Source of the DNA: Monomorium pharaonis
Taxonomy: Eukaryota; Arthropoda; Insecta; Hymenoptera; Formicidae
Length of the DNA stretch: 64,000 nt
Direction of reading: 5' to 3'
Assembly: GCF_013373865.1 (NCBI RefSeq)
Contig: NC_050470.1
Location: 8,850,373 to 8,914,372, forward strand
Both the position numbers and the translations under genes were made by a program. Below are positions 36,046 through 49,413 of the stretch, in pieces. Every line of letters begins with the position of its first letter. The first letter of the stretch is position 1. The notes beneath the pieces are model-generated. The model was not told the origin of the DNA and did not search any database. It worked only from the letters and a program-made list of their open reading frames with translations.

Positions 36046-38933
36046 TGAGTGAGGGAGCGAGACGGAGGGCGAATGAAGGGCGTATTGCGGCGAACGTAAT
36101 ATTCATCTTGAGTCCAGCGTCGAGGTCAGCGGGGCCATCAGCGGACTGGAGATGAATGAAAACTAGACCCGCGCGCCATAAGAGAGAGAAGGAAAACGGT
36201 AGTGCAGGCTGAAGCTGAATGGGGCCTCACGATAATGGGACCGGCCGCTCGTAAACGCCCGCGTAAAAAGAACCAGGCGCGGACGAGAACGCTAATTTGG
36301 CGACAATGAAACTTTTTGCTCGACAATACCAAGCCAGATCGCTCTCGCTGGTGTGTACACCTTATAAATGAGCGTATTGTACCTCATACGTGTGATTATT
36401 TACAACATGAATATGCAAACATATTTGTGGTAATGAATAAACGCATTGAGAATACTATGTGTCAAGCAATCGAGTCGTGACGAATTATCGCATTTTTTTT
36501 CACGTGATTATCTCATTACGTTGGTGTACGTTAATTTACTCGTCTACATTATTTAAAAAATTGAATATTATTATAATAATATCTTTTTAGCTTTACCGAG
36601 CTTGCGCGGCGACAGATAGTCGATAATGGATGCGATGGCAGACGTTTTGGCGATTCGAGTTGTCGGCCATGTTTTTTCATCGCAAGTCGGGGGATGCAGG
36701 TCTCGAGTGCATCGCTCTTTGGCGAACCTCTCAGCTTCCACCTCGGCTCCTAACGAGGGGTGCACTCTGCTCTGACATTCTCTCTCTCTCTATCTTGCTC
36801 TCTCATCCTCTCACTTTAGCTCTTATTTTGCCTCTACCCGACTGTCTCTCGAGGAACATGGTCGCCAAAGACTTGTCTCCATTCTCTCTACTATTTTCAC
36901 AAAACAAAGATACTTGCTTTATTCGTGCCTCTAGCTAATTGCCCCTTTCTATCTCTAGCTAATTGTTAAATTCAAAAAGTACAATGCAGTCTGAACGTAA
37001 TCTGTTTATATAGTAAAAAAAAAGATTATATGTCAATTCATTAATTGACCAGACTTTAAATGTAGAATATAATTAGAATATCTTTGATACTTCAGACTCA
37101 AGTTAAATTTGCCTCTGCGATGCTTCGTCTAACATCATCGGCCGGCTAGACCGCACGGTCACTCGCCACGAATCATGCTCCTCGATGAAATAACGATTCT
37201 CCGGTGGCGAGATGGGGGTTTACATCTTCGCGGTTAATCGTCGGTGGCACGGTTCGGTGGCGAGTGTCGTTTATGGTCATTCGGGAGGAAGCATTGCCAA
37301 TTAGTCAAGTCGGCCATCTCCGATAGTCCGGTATTGCGGAACGGCGTCGCCGTTGGCAGTCCGCTCACGTAGATAGCAGAGTATCGTATCGTTCGTGCTT
37401 CGCTCCGCTACCGCGATAGGCGGAACGAAATCCGAAAACAACCGGTCGTGTGGTCACGACCACCCGACAAATCCCATTGATTCTCTCTTCCTCTCGCGCC
37501 CCTCCTATCGCCATCCCCGTTCCTCGCGCCCCGTCATCTTTCCGTCTGTCTACCTTTCTCTCATACTCGGTATGCGACTCTACCATCCGTCCATCCTTGT
37601 CCCGCAATCAAGCTGCGTAGGCCGGTCAGTTTGTTCTAATCAGTGCTGACCGCGAGAGAGCGGGCTAACTCAATCAGCTAACGAACCTAGTTTTGCACCG
37701 CCAAACTGACCAATCTCTACGTCAAACGTACCTCGGACTGCAACTCTAACCAGTGCAAACACTTACCTCCCGGCATATCCGAGGCCCGCGCCCGCCGCAT
37801 CGGTATCGCGGTCACGTGAATGCTAAGAAAGAATATCGCACCGCTAATAAACTATCCAACTAGGATCGGAAAGTTCGGGGAAACCAGTGAATATCGAGAC
37901 TCTTTTACCCGCGTGTAAATTTCACGCGCGCTCTACATTCTCGATAGAAATTCTACGAAATCTTTTGTCTCTTTCTAGATCTTCGCTAGCCATCTTAAAA
38001 AGCTGCCGGATAAAGCCAAGTAATTTTTAAGGGCCAACTAGAATCTATCCTCCGTCAAATTTTTAGTTTTGCGGTCTGACACCGATTTCTCACATTCTCG
38101 ATTTCGTCACATTTTTTTTTTTTTCCCATTCGCCTTGTACGCCGTCTGTAAATTCTCTTTGCGTATAAGAAGAACGACGTTTCGTGTGGCGGCACATCCA
38201 GCAATTTGCATGCGTGGCAAACGAGCAGGCTTTGCCATACATAAGTCCAAATTTCAGTACAGCGACAAGTCTTGACGGGGCAATGCGGCGGCGCCCTTTC
38301 ATGTCGGATCATACTTCTGTTTGTCCCCCTGAACCCTTTTAGATTCGCAACTGCAGCTTATGGATTGCAAGCCTGGTGAAGAAGTAAAGGGGCAGACGGA
38401 GCAGAGTAAGGGGCAAAGGAGCCGACATTAGCCTACCGGATTTGCCAAGATCACCCGCCGGATGTGCCGCGTGCAAACATGAAATTGTCCCCCTCTCCTT
38501 GTCAACAACCCCCTCGGATCAACCCCGTGTCGTCGGTGTTTCGCAAAGCTCGAATGATCGGTAGTTACCACTCGATATTATTTATCCAGAGACGAATAAT
38601 AATAAAATAAAACAGCTTCAACGCGCGTTGCGATATTCTCTGTACGAAGGTTGATTCTTTTACAACAACGTTCGCGTCCACCTCCACCCCTGGCGAATCC
38701 CTTTTCGGGCCTCGAGCTAAAGCAATCGCGCAGAATGCCGCGATCGAGCCCGGTGCTCCATAAATCAGTGGCCCTTTTGACGTTTGCGGAGTGTAACTCC
38801 GTGTCGCCGCACGTAGCGGCGCTCTTTCGGAAAGAGGCCGTAAACGCGATATCGCGAGGCGCGCCGCTTTTCCGGCCCGGGTAGTACGCATCAGGCGTAA
38901 TGCAATCGGTTCCCATGCCCATCACGAAGCCGG

Positions 38934-38953
38934 GGCGGCGGCGGCGGCGGCGG
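38934..38953. repeat. (GGC)6-7 trinucleotide repeat
   Basis: Perfect GGC run. Confidence 0.9.
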
Positions 38954-39033
38954 ACGACGCGATGTGCGTAGGAGAGATGCGATCCTTTGATCCGACGCCG
39001 GTCCGCCGGCGCGCGCGTGCACCAGCCGACTGA

Positions 39034-39051
39034 CCGCGCGCGCGCGCGCGG
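39034..39051. repeat. (CG)9 tract
   Basis: Perfect alternating CG, Z-DNA-prone. Confidence 0.9.
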
Positions 39052-40658
39052 GGCTCGCAACAGACCGGTATTAAACACGCTCGTTTACGAGTTTACGCGC
39101 GCCACGCCGCCCGAATTTCAGCCCGGTAAAGGTCGTTACCGGGAGTGTTTGTCCCCCGTTGAACGCCATGGGAATACGGTATACGACGATCGGCTGAACG
39201 GAGGAGAGGAGCACGAGGTGACGAGAACCGAGCTCGATCCGTGGATATGTCATTCGATCGTGACTGACATCCCGAGAGGAACCGGCCGAACCGATGTCGG
39301 GACGCGCGTTGCGTCAAATCCCTCTGATCCCTCGAAGGCAAATCCCTCGCAACGCGAGAGGACTCGCACTCTCGTCACCATTGGGGAAATAATATGTAAT
39401 AATAATAATTTTCCAATGAATGGGAATTATGACAGTTTCGCAACACGAGGGGCAGATGTTCAAACTCCCGACCTGAGAGGTTGTGTCCTCATTAATCGCC
39501 GGACGACGTCCCGTTCATCAGCATGCCGTTCACGAGAGACGCGTACAAAAGAGGGAGATATATACCGGCGACGAATCTGGCGAACAACGGCAGAGCTCCA
39601 ATTAGCGTCAATATCGATAATGGGCCTAGGCCCGGGTGGCTCAGCCGGGGGGAAACTTCTCCGAGGACGGAGGGTGGAGGCGATCGTAGAAGCGAAAACC
39701 AATCAGGATATATGTCTATCGCGCGGGACTCTCCCATACCCCTGCTGGCGTGACTGCTAAGAGATTACTTTACTTGACCTAAAACCTCCTGGTGGGACGC
39801 ATCGTGATACCGCGGATCGGTTACACAAGAGCATTAGTCCGATCCGTACAATCGGCAATCCCCGAGAAAAGTTCCGTCCTGTCGGCAACGACACCTGCGA
39901 CACATATAGCCGCGAAAGGCAGCGTACTCCCCGATACAATTAAGAGAGAGGAGGAAGGAGAGAGAGAGAGAGAGAGAGGAGAACCAGAAAAGGAGACGAA
40001 CTTTTAACGGCGGCGTAACGAAATAGCGCGGCCGCGATCGCTCGCTGAATAATACCGACGTGCGTTACGAAATCGCGATGAGTTTCATCGTGACGAAACG
40101 AGACTCGGGAGTCGAGAATCCAGACCAGCGCGCGCACTGTTCCACCAATTTACCATTGGATAGAAGCGTCGATCGCGAGTCGTCGATCGTAATCGCGCGA
40201 TGCCCACCGGCGCTTCGGGCCAGAAAATGCGACGCGATCGGGCACCGAGATAATTAGTAACGCGAGACGAGCGTTACGAGTGTGGCTGCTCTATAATCGT
40301 ATACGCCCGGGGAAGCGACGGCGGCGCTCGCGCGGGAACAAACCCGGGATTGATTTCGGTACAGCGCGCGACGATGACGATGATAAAGTCTGCGAGAGAT
40401 TTCGCCTGGCAAGGCGTCCGAGCAAGCCGCGCGACATAGATCATCGTATCTATCCGTGCGATCGACACGACGGAACAGAGCTAACGTTGTGTCGCGCTGC
40501 TCGCTTCGTGGATGCGTAAAGAATGAAAGGCGCGAGAGCGCATTCATAGTACGAGAAGCAGCCAGCCGGGGGAGGTGAGCGTGGAACGAAAGCTTTATCT
40601 TATCAGATTGAGGGCGGCTTCCGAGGCAAACTCAAAGTGCTAAGCCAGCCGACCGACA

Positions 40659-40661
<3 letters not shown>

Positions 40662-40714
<53 letters not shown>
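40662..40714. repeat. (CT)26 microsatellite
   Basis: Perfect 53-bp CT run, the longest CT run with the one at 5,175. Confidence 0.96.
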
Positions 40715-40716
<2 letters not shown>

Positions 40717-41160
40717 CCGGCATAGCCTATCCGATAACCTCCGCCTCTTTCCCTCTCTGGAATATCTCGTCCCTTATCTCGCGTTTTCGTCGCGTTCGCC
40801 GCGAGAACGGTTGATCTTCTAGCCCGCCTCATTATCGTAATTAGCCCCGGAACTCACGCCGGCGATCTCGGCCTAGCATCTCCGCGCGAGTGGCAGCCTC
40901 GAGAGAGGAAATCGAAGAAGGACGCGGGAAGAGAGAAGTCGCGTGTCCAAGGGGAAACGGGAAGAAGGAGGAAGATGCCGAGAAGGCGCGCACGCGGCTG
41001 AGAAAAGAAACGCGCGCTAACCCAGAAAAACACTTGGCCACCTACCGACGCTTTTATTTATATAAGACTTTATCGCCGACTTCGTTCGCCATTGGAGGAT
41101 GCTCCCCGGACTCGCGGCTACTACGTTTCTCGCACAGGAATCTCACTTGATCGCTTAAGG

Positions 41161-41430
41161 TAACGCGTAATAATTAAATAACCGCGAGCGAGTATCCTCC
41201 ACGGGATACTTTTTAATTAATGGTATTCTATTTTAATATCTATAGAGCCACGTTTTTTTCACACACGCGTCTCTTTATATAAATTTATAATTATAAAAGA
41301 TAGTAATAATAATAACAGTTATATATTTTCGATTTCCTGATTATAAAACGAAGGAAAAATTTTATTTCTTATACTTCAATTTGACATTAAATTTAATAAA
41401 TCTTTTCAAGTGAAGCAATTCATGTGATCA

Positions 41431-41461
<31 letters not shown>

Positions 41462-43156
41462 TAAAGAAGAAATGGAAGAACATGAGAAGAGAAGGAAATC
41501 CAAGGAAGCATCAAGCAATGGTAGAGCAACTATAAGTTAACTGATTATTACTTATCATTTTATTTATTTTCCTTGTGAGCAGAATAAATTATTTATTTAA
41601 TTATTTTAAACGAATAAGAATTATGTATATTTTTAATAAATGTTTTTAATTACTAATCAACTTGGGCTTTGTTATATTAGAATTAGGTATATTTTACAGG
41701 TATCGATTGTCACGACTTTGCTGCTGCGCTGCATCGTATCAGTGAGTTCAAACAAATTTCATTTTAATTTGAGGGTATAAATTTGAAGAAAAAAACATAA
41801 TGTGTATGAAGTTGCTTCCCGAATCTCCTTCTCTTCCTTCTCTCGTGTTCCTCCGTTACTCCTTCACGGCACTCACTCGTGTTAATTACGATCACGTGCG
41901 CGCGCTAATCGCTAGAATACGATAAACGCGTGATACTTTGTACAGCACTCCCGACGTTAATTGTACACGATACGCATTTTCCCACATTGCCACATCGTGA
42001 CAGACGAATAACGCGATAAAACGCACAGAAATTACGAACTACCACACTCAGCAACAGCTCGCAAATTAGTAGAAAAGTCGAATCACAGGCGGAGAATTTT
42101 AATAAATTACTCTTTAACCGACAGAAAATTTAAAGCGCAACGCAAGACACATCTGAATCCAAGCGTCATCAAAGAGCTCTAAAAGCCTATAAATACTATA
42201 ATAAAAGGGCAGTTTATAATGCATCAAAGTGAATAAATCGTGCGAAGTATCTGCGATAAATAACCTCTCCGTGATAAGCTTGCGGATCGCGCGGGCTAAT
42301 AATCATTAAGTATTCGCAAGGAACGACTACGTTTTATGTCTCTTAATACTTGTCACTATCGTGTTACCAGAGATAATAACGAACAGGGCGACTCGTGTCG
42401 TGCGAAAATGACGTCGAGGTGACCGCGTGTACGCACAACGGTGCGCCGTACACCGCAAAAACGCGCGAACACCGAAGACCGAATGTATAACTGTTAATTC
42501 GTTACCGTCACAAAATATTTAACACGCACAATAAAATAAATTCCCGCTGAATATCCGGTTCCTTGCGTCACGATTTAATTATTAACGAATGATCGATATT
42601 TCGGCTTTCCGCTGCTAGATTCAGAGGTTAAATTTCGAATTATCTCGTGTCGCATTTAAATTTTTCATCAATTGAAATGTAATTTATCCACCATCCTAAA
42701 ATTCAACACGCAAAGTAATACATGAGTCGCTGGATCGAATAATAATATCATAATAATACTTATTGCGGTAATAAGTTTAAATGTAAAAACCTGTTTAAAA
42801 TATAAAATTGTATGTTATCTTAATTAAAATATTTTATATATAACTTGATTCATTACTATTACTTTTACTAAATTTGTATGTCTCGGGAGAGAGAGAGAAA
42901 ACAAATGATTTTACTAAATTAATAAATTTTTTTTATACTTTGTAATAGAGGGAATTAAATCAAATCTTTACAAAAACATGGTAACTCATTTATGAAAATA
43001 ATACAATTTTTTATTTCTCTTGATACGTAAAAGTTTTCAAGAAAATAATAATCAGTTACATAATTTTTATATTTCTTAATTATATAATGAAGATAAAACT
43101 TTATTTCTTAATTTATTAAATTTAAATTTAATATCGTATTTAACAATTTTTTTTTA
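41161..43156. other. Mostly AT-rich DNA, no gene seen
   Basis: AT-rich at 41,161-41,800 and from 42,480, with a more balanced stretch between. Includes the (AT)n tract at 41,443. No open frame of note. Confidence 0.5.
41443..41463. repeat. (AT)10 microsatellite
   Basis: Perfect AT run following an A-run. Confidence 0.92.
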
Positions 43157-43405
43157 AGTGTTCTTTAAAGTACAATCAATAAAAAATCAGTGAAGTCAGT
43201 GAAAATATATTTATTTTTAGTGATAGACTTATAACTTATCAATCAGAAATAAATACAGTGGTCTTTTAGTGATAACACAACATTAAAATCAAAATCACTA
43301 AAAAATGAATATTAAATGAAAAACAATGAATAACAATGAATATTAAATAATTATTACAGTTATATCATTGCAAATCAGTGCTACACTGATTGTCATTTAG
43401 AGAGT
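43157..43405. mobile_element. Possible decayed MITE (family H)
   Basis: The left part (TTCTTTAAAGTACAATCA..AAAATCAGTG) pairs imperfectly with the right part (CACTGATT..ATTTAGAGAGTG), and TTTTTAGTGAT / ATCACTAAAAA pair internally. The right end resembles 31,511-31,553. No clear flanking duplication was found, so the boundaries are approximate. Confidence 0.3.
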
Positions 43406-44425
43406 GACGTAATTAATATCGATCATTTAAATTTTTATTAAAATCGTCATTTCCGTATTAGATATTTTCATTAATTTTTCATCAAAATCAATTGTTAAAC
43501 TATTATAGAATGATTGTAGGATATTTTGTATGTTCTTCGACAATCAGACGAGTCAAGAAAAAAATATTTCACCATTAATCGATCCTTTATATTATCCAAT
43601 TTAAAAGAACATACATTTGAAAGTATTGTAATAATAAAGAAATATTCGGAGAGCAAAGAATATCATTTTCTAGTTGTTTCCGCAATGCACTTAATTATTT
43701 GTAATAAAGCCAAATATCTGTCTGCATGAAGTCGTAAAAGAAGAAGAAAGGATAGCTGAGATGGCTAAGATACAAAGTAATCCGTGAAATTAATGGCGCC
43801 TAAAAGAAAATTGTTTGCAGAATGGATACTTATTGAAAGGTAAATACGATCAGGGGCAATAAAAACTGCTAGTCTATTCACTCAGATACGCTGATTTTAG
43901 GGAACACCGACGAAGTCCATTAACATGCAATAATGCAGACGTAAGCGGTTACTGACAAATGAGCTCCTGATAATTGCATTGCGAAGGTTTTACGATCGAT
44001 TGAAACTTCAGCAAACACAGCAATAGCTTCGACTGCAGTGTACCGAGTGCCGAGCTAATGAATTCCGAGTTAGCGTGGAGAAATCCGCGATGATAATTAA
44101 TATATGACGCGCCGATTCTGACGTGCCTGTTTTACGATCGGCTCGGTAGCAGGCGAGCGTATTATATTAGCGACTGCATCTTCATCATTTCATCAAAAAA
44201 CGGGGAAAAAATAGGATAAAAGTTCTCGGGGAATAATTAATGTATCAGAGGATGTGGCTAAATGCATATGCGCGATGCAAATACGCGAGCGCGCACGCGA
44301 GAGATGTAATGTAAATACGATTCCGTGTACAAATGCTGAAACGGGCAAAAAATGATATCAATGTGACAAGGAATAATGATATAAGTATCATTCACAGTAG
44401 GTACATCTCTCGTCCAATAAACAAA

Positions 44426-44431
<6 letters not shown>
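43406..44431. other. No gene seen
   Basis: The AT-rich start holds a 67-codon frame (43,526-43,729) with a TTG start and no recognised domain. Composition shifts to balanced after about 43,740. Confidence 0.5.

Positions 44432-44461
<30 letters not shown>
44432..44461. repeat. (GA)15 microsatellite
   Basis: Perfect 30-bp GA run. Confidence 0.94.
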
Positions 44462-44464
<3 letters not shown>

Positions 44465-46658
44465 CTTTTACTTCCTGCAGCGAGAAGAGAATCATATTCA
44501 TAATTAATATATTCCTAAATTATTCTTAGATCATTCGCCCGGTTGCTGCGCGTAGCGTTAAATTTGACATGGCCGCTTAATTGCGGGAAAATATTGTCCA
44601 CGCGTAAATTACTGCTCGTTCGACGTGTACGACGTGACCCACGTCGTTTTCGCTCCGAACTATGAGAGTCGGTCAATTCTATTTCTAGGCACCGCGACAC
44701 ACGATGGTCCTCGGGAGATCGCGCGCGTCTCATGTGGTTACATCACTCGCGCGCGATATAACGAACCAAATCGGAGAGTAGGATACCACGTACGAGCGTA
44801 CCTCACGTAGTACGCTGTGGATGCATCGGCAGATGCAAATAACGGCAATGACGATTGGCGTCCCGGCGACCCGGCGACCCCACGGTCGGTGGTCCAATTT
44901 GCGGCTAGCTTTGTCCAATTATCCGCCATTAGGCATTACCGAGCGCTGGCGCAAGACTCCTACGCCACTTCCCTGTCGGCTAACCACCGTTCCTCGTCGA
45001 CGACCGACCCTCCTCCCTCCCCTGTCCCTTGATAGTCCCCCCTCGCCCTCTTCGTATTCTGGGTCTCGGATCCGAGAATACCAACGCGTAATACCGGTTG
45101 TTTCCAGGCACGGCGGCCTGGTCTTACACGAGTCTGGAAAGAGAAGCGGGATCCCCTGAAAGCAAGAAAGTTGGCACGTCGAAAGTTGGATCGCCATGCA
45201 AAACACGAATCGAATGATCATCCCGAATATATTTTGGCCCCCACGATTGCCTTCGTGAACGCTAACGAATATTAATGATCGAAATAATTATCTCATCGAA
45301 GGCGCCGTTCGCGTCACGACTGACAGCATTATTGGCACGGCTAAATCGTAGTATATTTAGACGGAAACAGATGATATTTCCGTTAGGCGGACGTGTGAAA
45401 CTTGAACCAAAATTGCGCACAGTGATCGATAATAATAAGTTCTGAGGGATAAAATTTAAACCCGATGTGATGAGCTTATGAGAAAAACGGTTTCGCACGG
45501 AGTTCTGACATAATCGCTCGAGGAAATAACTTTGTCAATCAGTGAATAAGCGACCCTAATTTTCTTAAGTCTACAAACGCTGTTTTTACGATCGCGCCAT
45601 TATTTTGTGAGAAGCGAGAGGGACAACATCGAGGGAAAGAGAGAGAGAGAGAGAAAGGATCGCAGGTACGGGGGAGTGACGACAGTAATAGTGGTTGTGG
45701 GCATACGCTATATCGAGAGGCAAGAATTCCGGGAATTTCGGGCAATTTTAACGGCGTAGGCGCCAGGACTCCTCCGGGAGAGAAGAGAGATCCTGAATGA
45801 GAGTGGCTGGATATGGTCATGGGGGCCCACTGGGCTAACAAGGTGGGCCCGCCTCGCGTAATGACGGGTTTCGCACGGGGCCCCGCACTTATTGCCTTTT
45901 ATTTATTTTTAATCTCCCGTATACACACGTACACACCACATAGAGAGAGGCCGTACGTGAACGGATGGACAGACAGGCGGACAGACGTGTATCGCAGGAG
46001 GGCACATCCGGGCCCAAGGGCCCACCGCGCGGGGCCCGCTGCTCCCTCGCTGCGATTCATTAGTCTTATTGGAGCCCGCGACCGATTAACGGCCGATCCG
46101 TGCGATTCTCGCCGATTTATGAACCGACATTTGGTCAAGACTACTTCATTCGTCGCTTTCCCCGCGAATGAATGGCCCGATCGTCGTTCCATCGCTCGAC
46201 TTATTAACTCTGTTGGCCCCTTGACTCCTCGACGATTAATTATCTCATCGGGCCGGTCAGCAAGGAAGATCCGAACATCGAGTTTTCTATGGGCTAATTT
46301 AACGAAAATTCTCAAGAGTTTCTATCCTACAGTCTCTCCATCTTTTCGTAAGACCACCCTTTAATGACTCAAATAACAACCTTCTTGTAGAAGCATTAGT
46401 GGCAGCGGCGTTTAGAGAATCGCATGGACAGATGAAGACATCGCTAATAGATATCACCGCACCTTGATATCGTCATACTTCCGCGATTTTCGTCGTTAAT
46501 CAAAAAGATGAATGTTCGAAGTTCGCCTCACGTTTTACGTCTAGATAGTAATCGTGATCACCGTAATTGTTCGACATCGCGCTTGTCATCGCGATGATGA
46601 CACTCGGATGTGACGATCGTGTCTGCTGTTTAATGATTCCACGGATAAGTCACTCCTT

Positions 46659-46661
<3 letters not shown>
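44462..46661. other. No gene seen
   Basis: Open frames overlap on both strands, including 183 codons at 45,813-46,364 plus against 138 codons at 45,899-46,315 minus. No domain recognised. A short (GA)n run lies at 45,638-45,654. Confidence 0.5.
45823..45850. repeat. GGGCCCAC hairpin
   Basis: Perfect 8-bp arms (GGGCCCAC / GTGGGCCC) with a 12-base loop. Several further GGGCCC or GGGGCCC motifs follow within 200 bp. Confidence 0.55.

Positions 46662-46690
<29 letters not shown>
46662..46690. repeat. (CT)14 microsatellite
   Basis: Perfect CT run. Confidence 0.93.
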
Positions 46691-46693
<3 letters not shown>

Positions 46694-46850
46694 CTCTCTT
46701 TATCTCGTCTTCAGTGTGTTCCCTTAACGACACCATGGGTCCGAGGATGTTCAGCAACATATAATCAACACATTTTTATGTCCCGCAGCCAAACTCCTCT
46801 TCTGAATGGCTTGCACGCCCGGTGGTGAAGCGCGCGCCCTTCCTCCCTCC

Positions 46851-46854
<4 letters not shown>

Positions 46855-46885
<31 letters not shown>
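46855..46885. repeat. (CT)15 microsatellite
   Basis: Perfect CT run within a longer pyrimidine-rich stretch to about 46,990. Confidence 0.93.
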
Positions 46886-46886
<1 letters not shown>

Positions 46887-47343
46887 GCTGCTAGTTTTTC
46901 TGCACCTTTTTTTCTTCCTATCTCCTGTCTCTTTCTCTTCCTCGTTCCTCTTCTCTCTCTCTCACTTTCTTTTTTTCCTCTTTCACTCCCCGGACAAGGA
47001 AAGGGGGAGGCCACGCGAAATTACTCGACCACCTTGGGCGCCAGCGCGGCCGTCGCGCGCGCAGCGTAGCCTTCTCTCGCAATTTGCCAATCGGGCCCCG
47101 GGCCCACGGATCGTTCATTTGCATTTTACGATTTTTCGAAGTGAAATTAACACGGCGCCTTCCGCTCCCCACCACGACGTCCCTTCATGCACGGTCACTC
47201 GGTCTTTTTCTCTCTTTCTTCAGGCCAGCTTCTGGGCCGGTCTCCGCGGCACGGCCCACCGACCTAGAAAACCGACGATGACGCGGTTACCGTCCTTGCG
47301 AAATATCGAGAACCGTGGAAATTGATGCCGGATGGTCGCCTCT

Positions 47344-47367
47344 ATCGATCGATCGATCGATCGATCG
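47344..47367. repeat. (ATCG)6 self-complementary tetranucleotide repeat
   Basis: Six perfect ATCG units. The whole tract is its own reverse complement, so each strand can fold on itself. Confidence 0.92.
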
Positions 47368-47960
47368 GTCGTGACCACAGTTGATAATTAAGAAAGCGTA
47401 GGGACCTTCTTTCTGCGCTGAACGTTAATTAAGTGTTTTCATGAAGTAACGATAAGACCACCTTTGGAGACAGTTTCAATTTTATCCGTGCAGACGAGAA
47501 AGGAGAATCGAATTATGTAGAGGAACGTCGATATAACAGTGTGTAATCGTGGATAACAAGAAACGCATATCCCGGGAGACCGGGGGACCGGGAGAGACCA
47601 CATAACGACACCCTTGTCAGCCGTGTGACGCGTCAGCGCGCGATGCAATAGAAAATAAACCCTAATCAAGGCACCGTGAGCGACGAATTTCGGACGGGAG
47701 ATCGCCGATTGGCAACTGCCAATTCGGGGCAATTTTTACGGGGATACCTTCGACCGTGGGGACCCACCTCCTCGTTTTCTAAGGTAGCATTCCCGATAAT
47801 TCCGCGGAAACGAGATAATCGGACCGTTAACCACGACCACGAGCAGTGACCCATCGTCGTAAAACGCTTAACCACGAGTTCCTCGGCGATTCGTTCGCGG
47901 AAGCGAAACGTTCGTCGGGCGGAAAAAAATAAAGAGAAAAGAAGGAAAAAAATAGACCGG

Positions 47961-47965
<5 letters not shown>

Positions 47966-47998
<33 letters not shown>

Positions 47999-48005
47999 GA
48001 GAGAG
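47966..48005. repeat. (GA)n microsatellite
   Basis: About 40 bp of GA with one GATA interruption. Confidence 0.93.
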
Positions 48006-48848
48006 CGAAGATGCCCCCGGGGCATTAGCTCGTTCGACGGAATTGTCGAAACCGTCGAAAACGGCTGTCTTCGGGCGACGTGCCGGATGACCGATCGAAA
48101 ATTAATTTCTATGAACGCGCCCCGTATCTACTTTCCGTATTTCCGGAAGCGACGGAACGAGTCGCCGGGGGTGCAACCTCGAGATAAAAAGTAAAGAGAG
48201 AGAGAGGGAGAGAGACCTCTGTGTGCGCTCATCGTGAATTTGACGCTGACTGCGTTTCACATGTCTAACGTGAAAGCCCCGAGTTAACGTTACAGCAGTC
48301 AGAGACAACCGACGTTCGTACTCGTCGCTAAAATGTACACAAGATTTCCAAACGAGAGTAAGCGATATCTCTTTTCTCGTATATACTCTCGCACGAGTCA
48401 TGCTCATTTCAGGCAAAATTTGCGATTTGCGCGAAGGAATTTACGAAGTATTAAAGACGCGGACGAAAGAGATCGTATACGAAGATTTCATATTCCCGCG
48501 GTATGCCAAGAAAAAAAGAGAGAAAGAAATCTTTGCCGTAGGACGCGGATTTGTCGCGGGGATGCGAGACCGGTAATGGCGCGACGTGGAATACGACAAT
48601 AACGGCCCGCCGTAACAGCGGAGCACTCGAAGCGAGAGATAAGCGCATTGTCGTCGATCCTCGCCGGCGATCCGGTGACGGTTACCGTCCGTGGCTTAAT
48701 ATCCGCGGCCCGGTTAATAACGCCGACGGAACAAGGAGAACGTCTTTTCCGTGACGATGTGAGGTCCAGCGTTCGTGACCAGACGAGTCCGGCGCCTCGC
48801 TACGGACGCGCGCTAGGACGAAGGACGCACGAACGAATGGAAGAAGAG

Positions 48849-48873
48849 GAGAGAGAAAGAGAGAGAGAGAGAG
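48849..48873. repeat. (GA)n microsatellite
   Basis: 25 bp with one AAA interruption. Confidence 0.88.
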
Positions 48874-49382
48874 CTGAAAGCGCGAGTCAGCCTCGTTACG
48901 CGGTTGTTACCTGCCCATTGGCGTATTCATTCGGTGTGTCAATATTTCTTTGAAAAATCACGTTTCCCGATACGCCCGATCTTTCAACATCGCTGTGACG
49001 TACACGAAATATATGATGTATATTCTCTTATATAATGTTTCAAGATTTTAATTTTAAAATTTGAGAAAAATCCAAGATTTTGATTGCAGATGTTAACATT
49101 GTGTGTGGTGTGTGTTATCGTAATTAAAATCTTTTTCGGAGTCGATTTCCGCAGTGTTATCTGTTCTTACTTCCGTAAGATAATCCCATTTAAAATGACA
49201 ATGTTAACCGCAAGCCACAAATAGATAAGCAGTAAGATAGTAATAAAATGTATGAATTATCATACGTATCTCTGAACTGTATAGTAGCAGATCAAAATGT
49301 TCGCGCGCGAAAGCCTAGTCAAAGTTATTCCATCCACCTACGAAATCGTCGCGAATTTCATGCCGGGGGAAATTCACGATTC

Positions 49383-49413
49383 TCCCTCTCTGTCTCTCTC
49401 TCTCTCTCTCTCC
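49383..49413. repeat. (CT)n microsatellite
   Basis: CT run with one GT interruption. Confidence 0.88.

Larger units (their letters stand above)
35141..38986. other. No gene seen
   Basis: GC-richer DNA with short overlapping open frames. A 13-bp direct repeat CTCTAGCTAATTG recurs at 36,929 and 36,953. Nothing else stands out. Confidence 0.5.
38987..41160. other. No credible gene; contains a 257-codon open frame
   Basis: The frame at 38,987-39,760 plus is the longest that does not consist mainly of simple repeats. It begins in a (CG)n region and crosses a short AAT repeat (Asn run). It has antisense and alternative plus-strand frames open at 39,460-39,753. No signal peptide, domain or strong codon bias is visible, so it is not annotated as a gene. 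The rest of the block holds short overlapping frames. Confidence 0.4.
46991..49382. other. No gene seen
   Basis: GC-richer with a short AT-rich stretch at 48,950-49,290. Open frames are low-complexity around the GA runs at 47,966, 48,196 and 48,849. Confidence 0.5.

Noticed and set aside
38987..39760. 257-codon open frame on the plus strand
   Set aside because: It starts in a (CG)n tract and contains an Asn run from an AAT repeat. It overlaps open frames on the other strand and in another plus frame. A frame this long is only mildly unexpected in GC-rich DNA of this amount, and no domain or coding bias is visible.
43526..43729. 67-codon frame in AT-rich DNA
   Set aside because: TTG start, no domain, no splice signals; a chance opening is likely.
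45813..46364. 183-codon open frame on the plus strand
   Set aside because: A 138-codon antisense frame overlaps it, the composition is Arg/Pro-rich, and there is no recognised domain.
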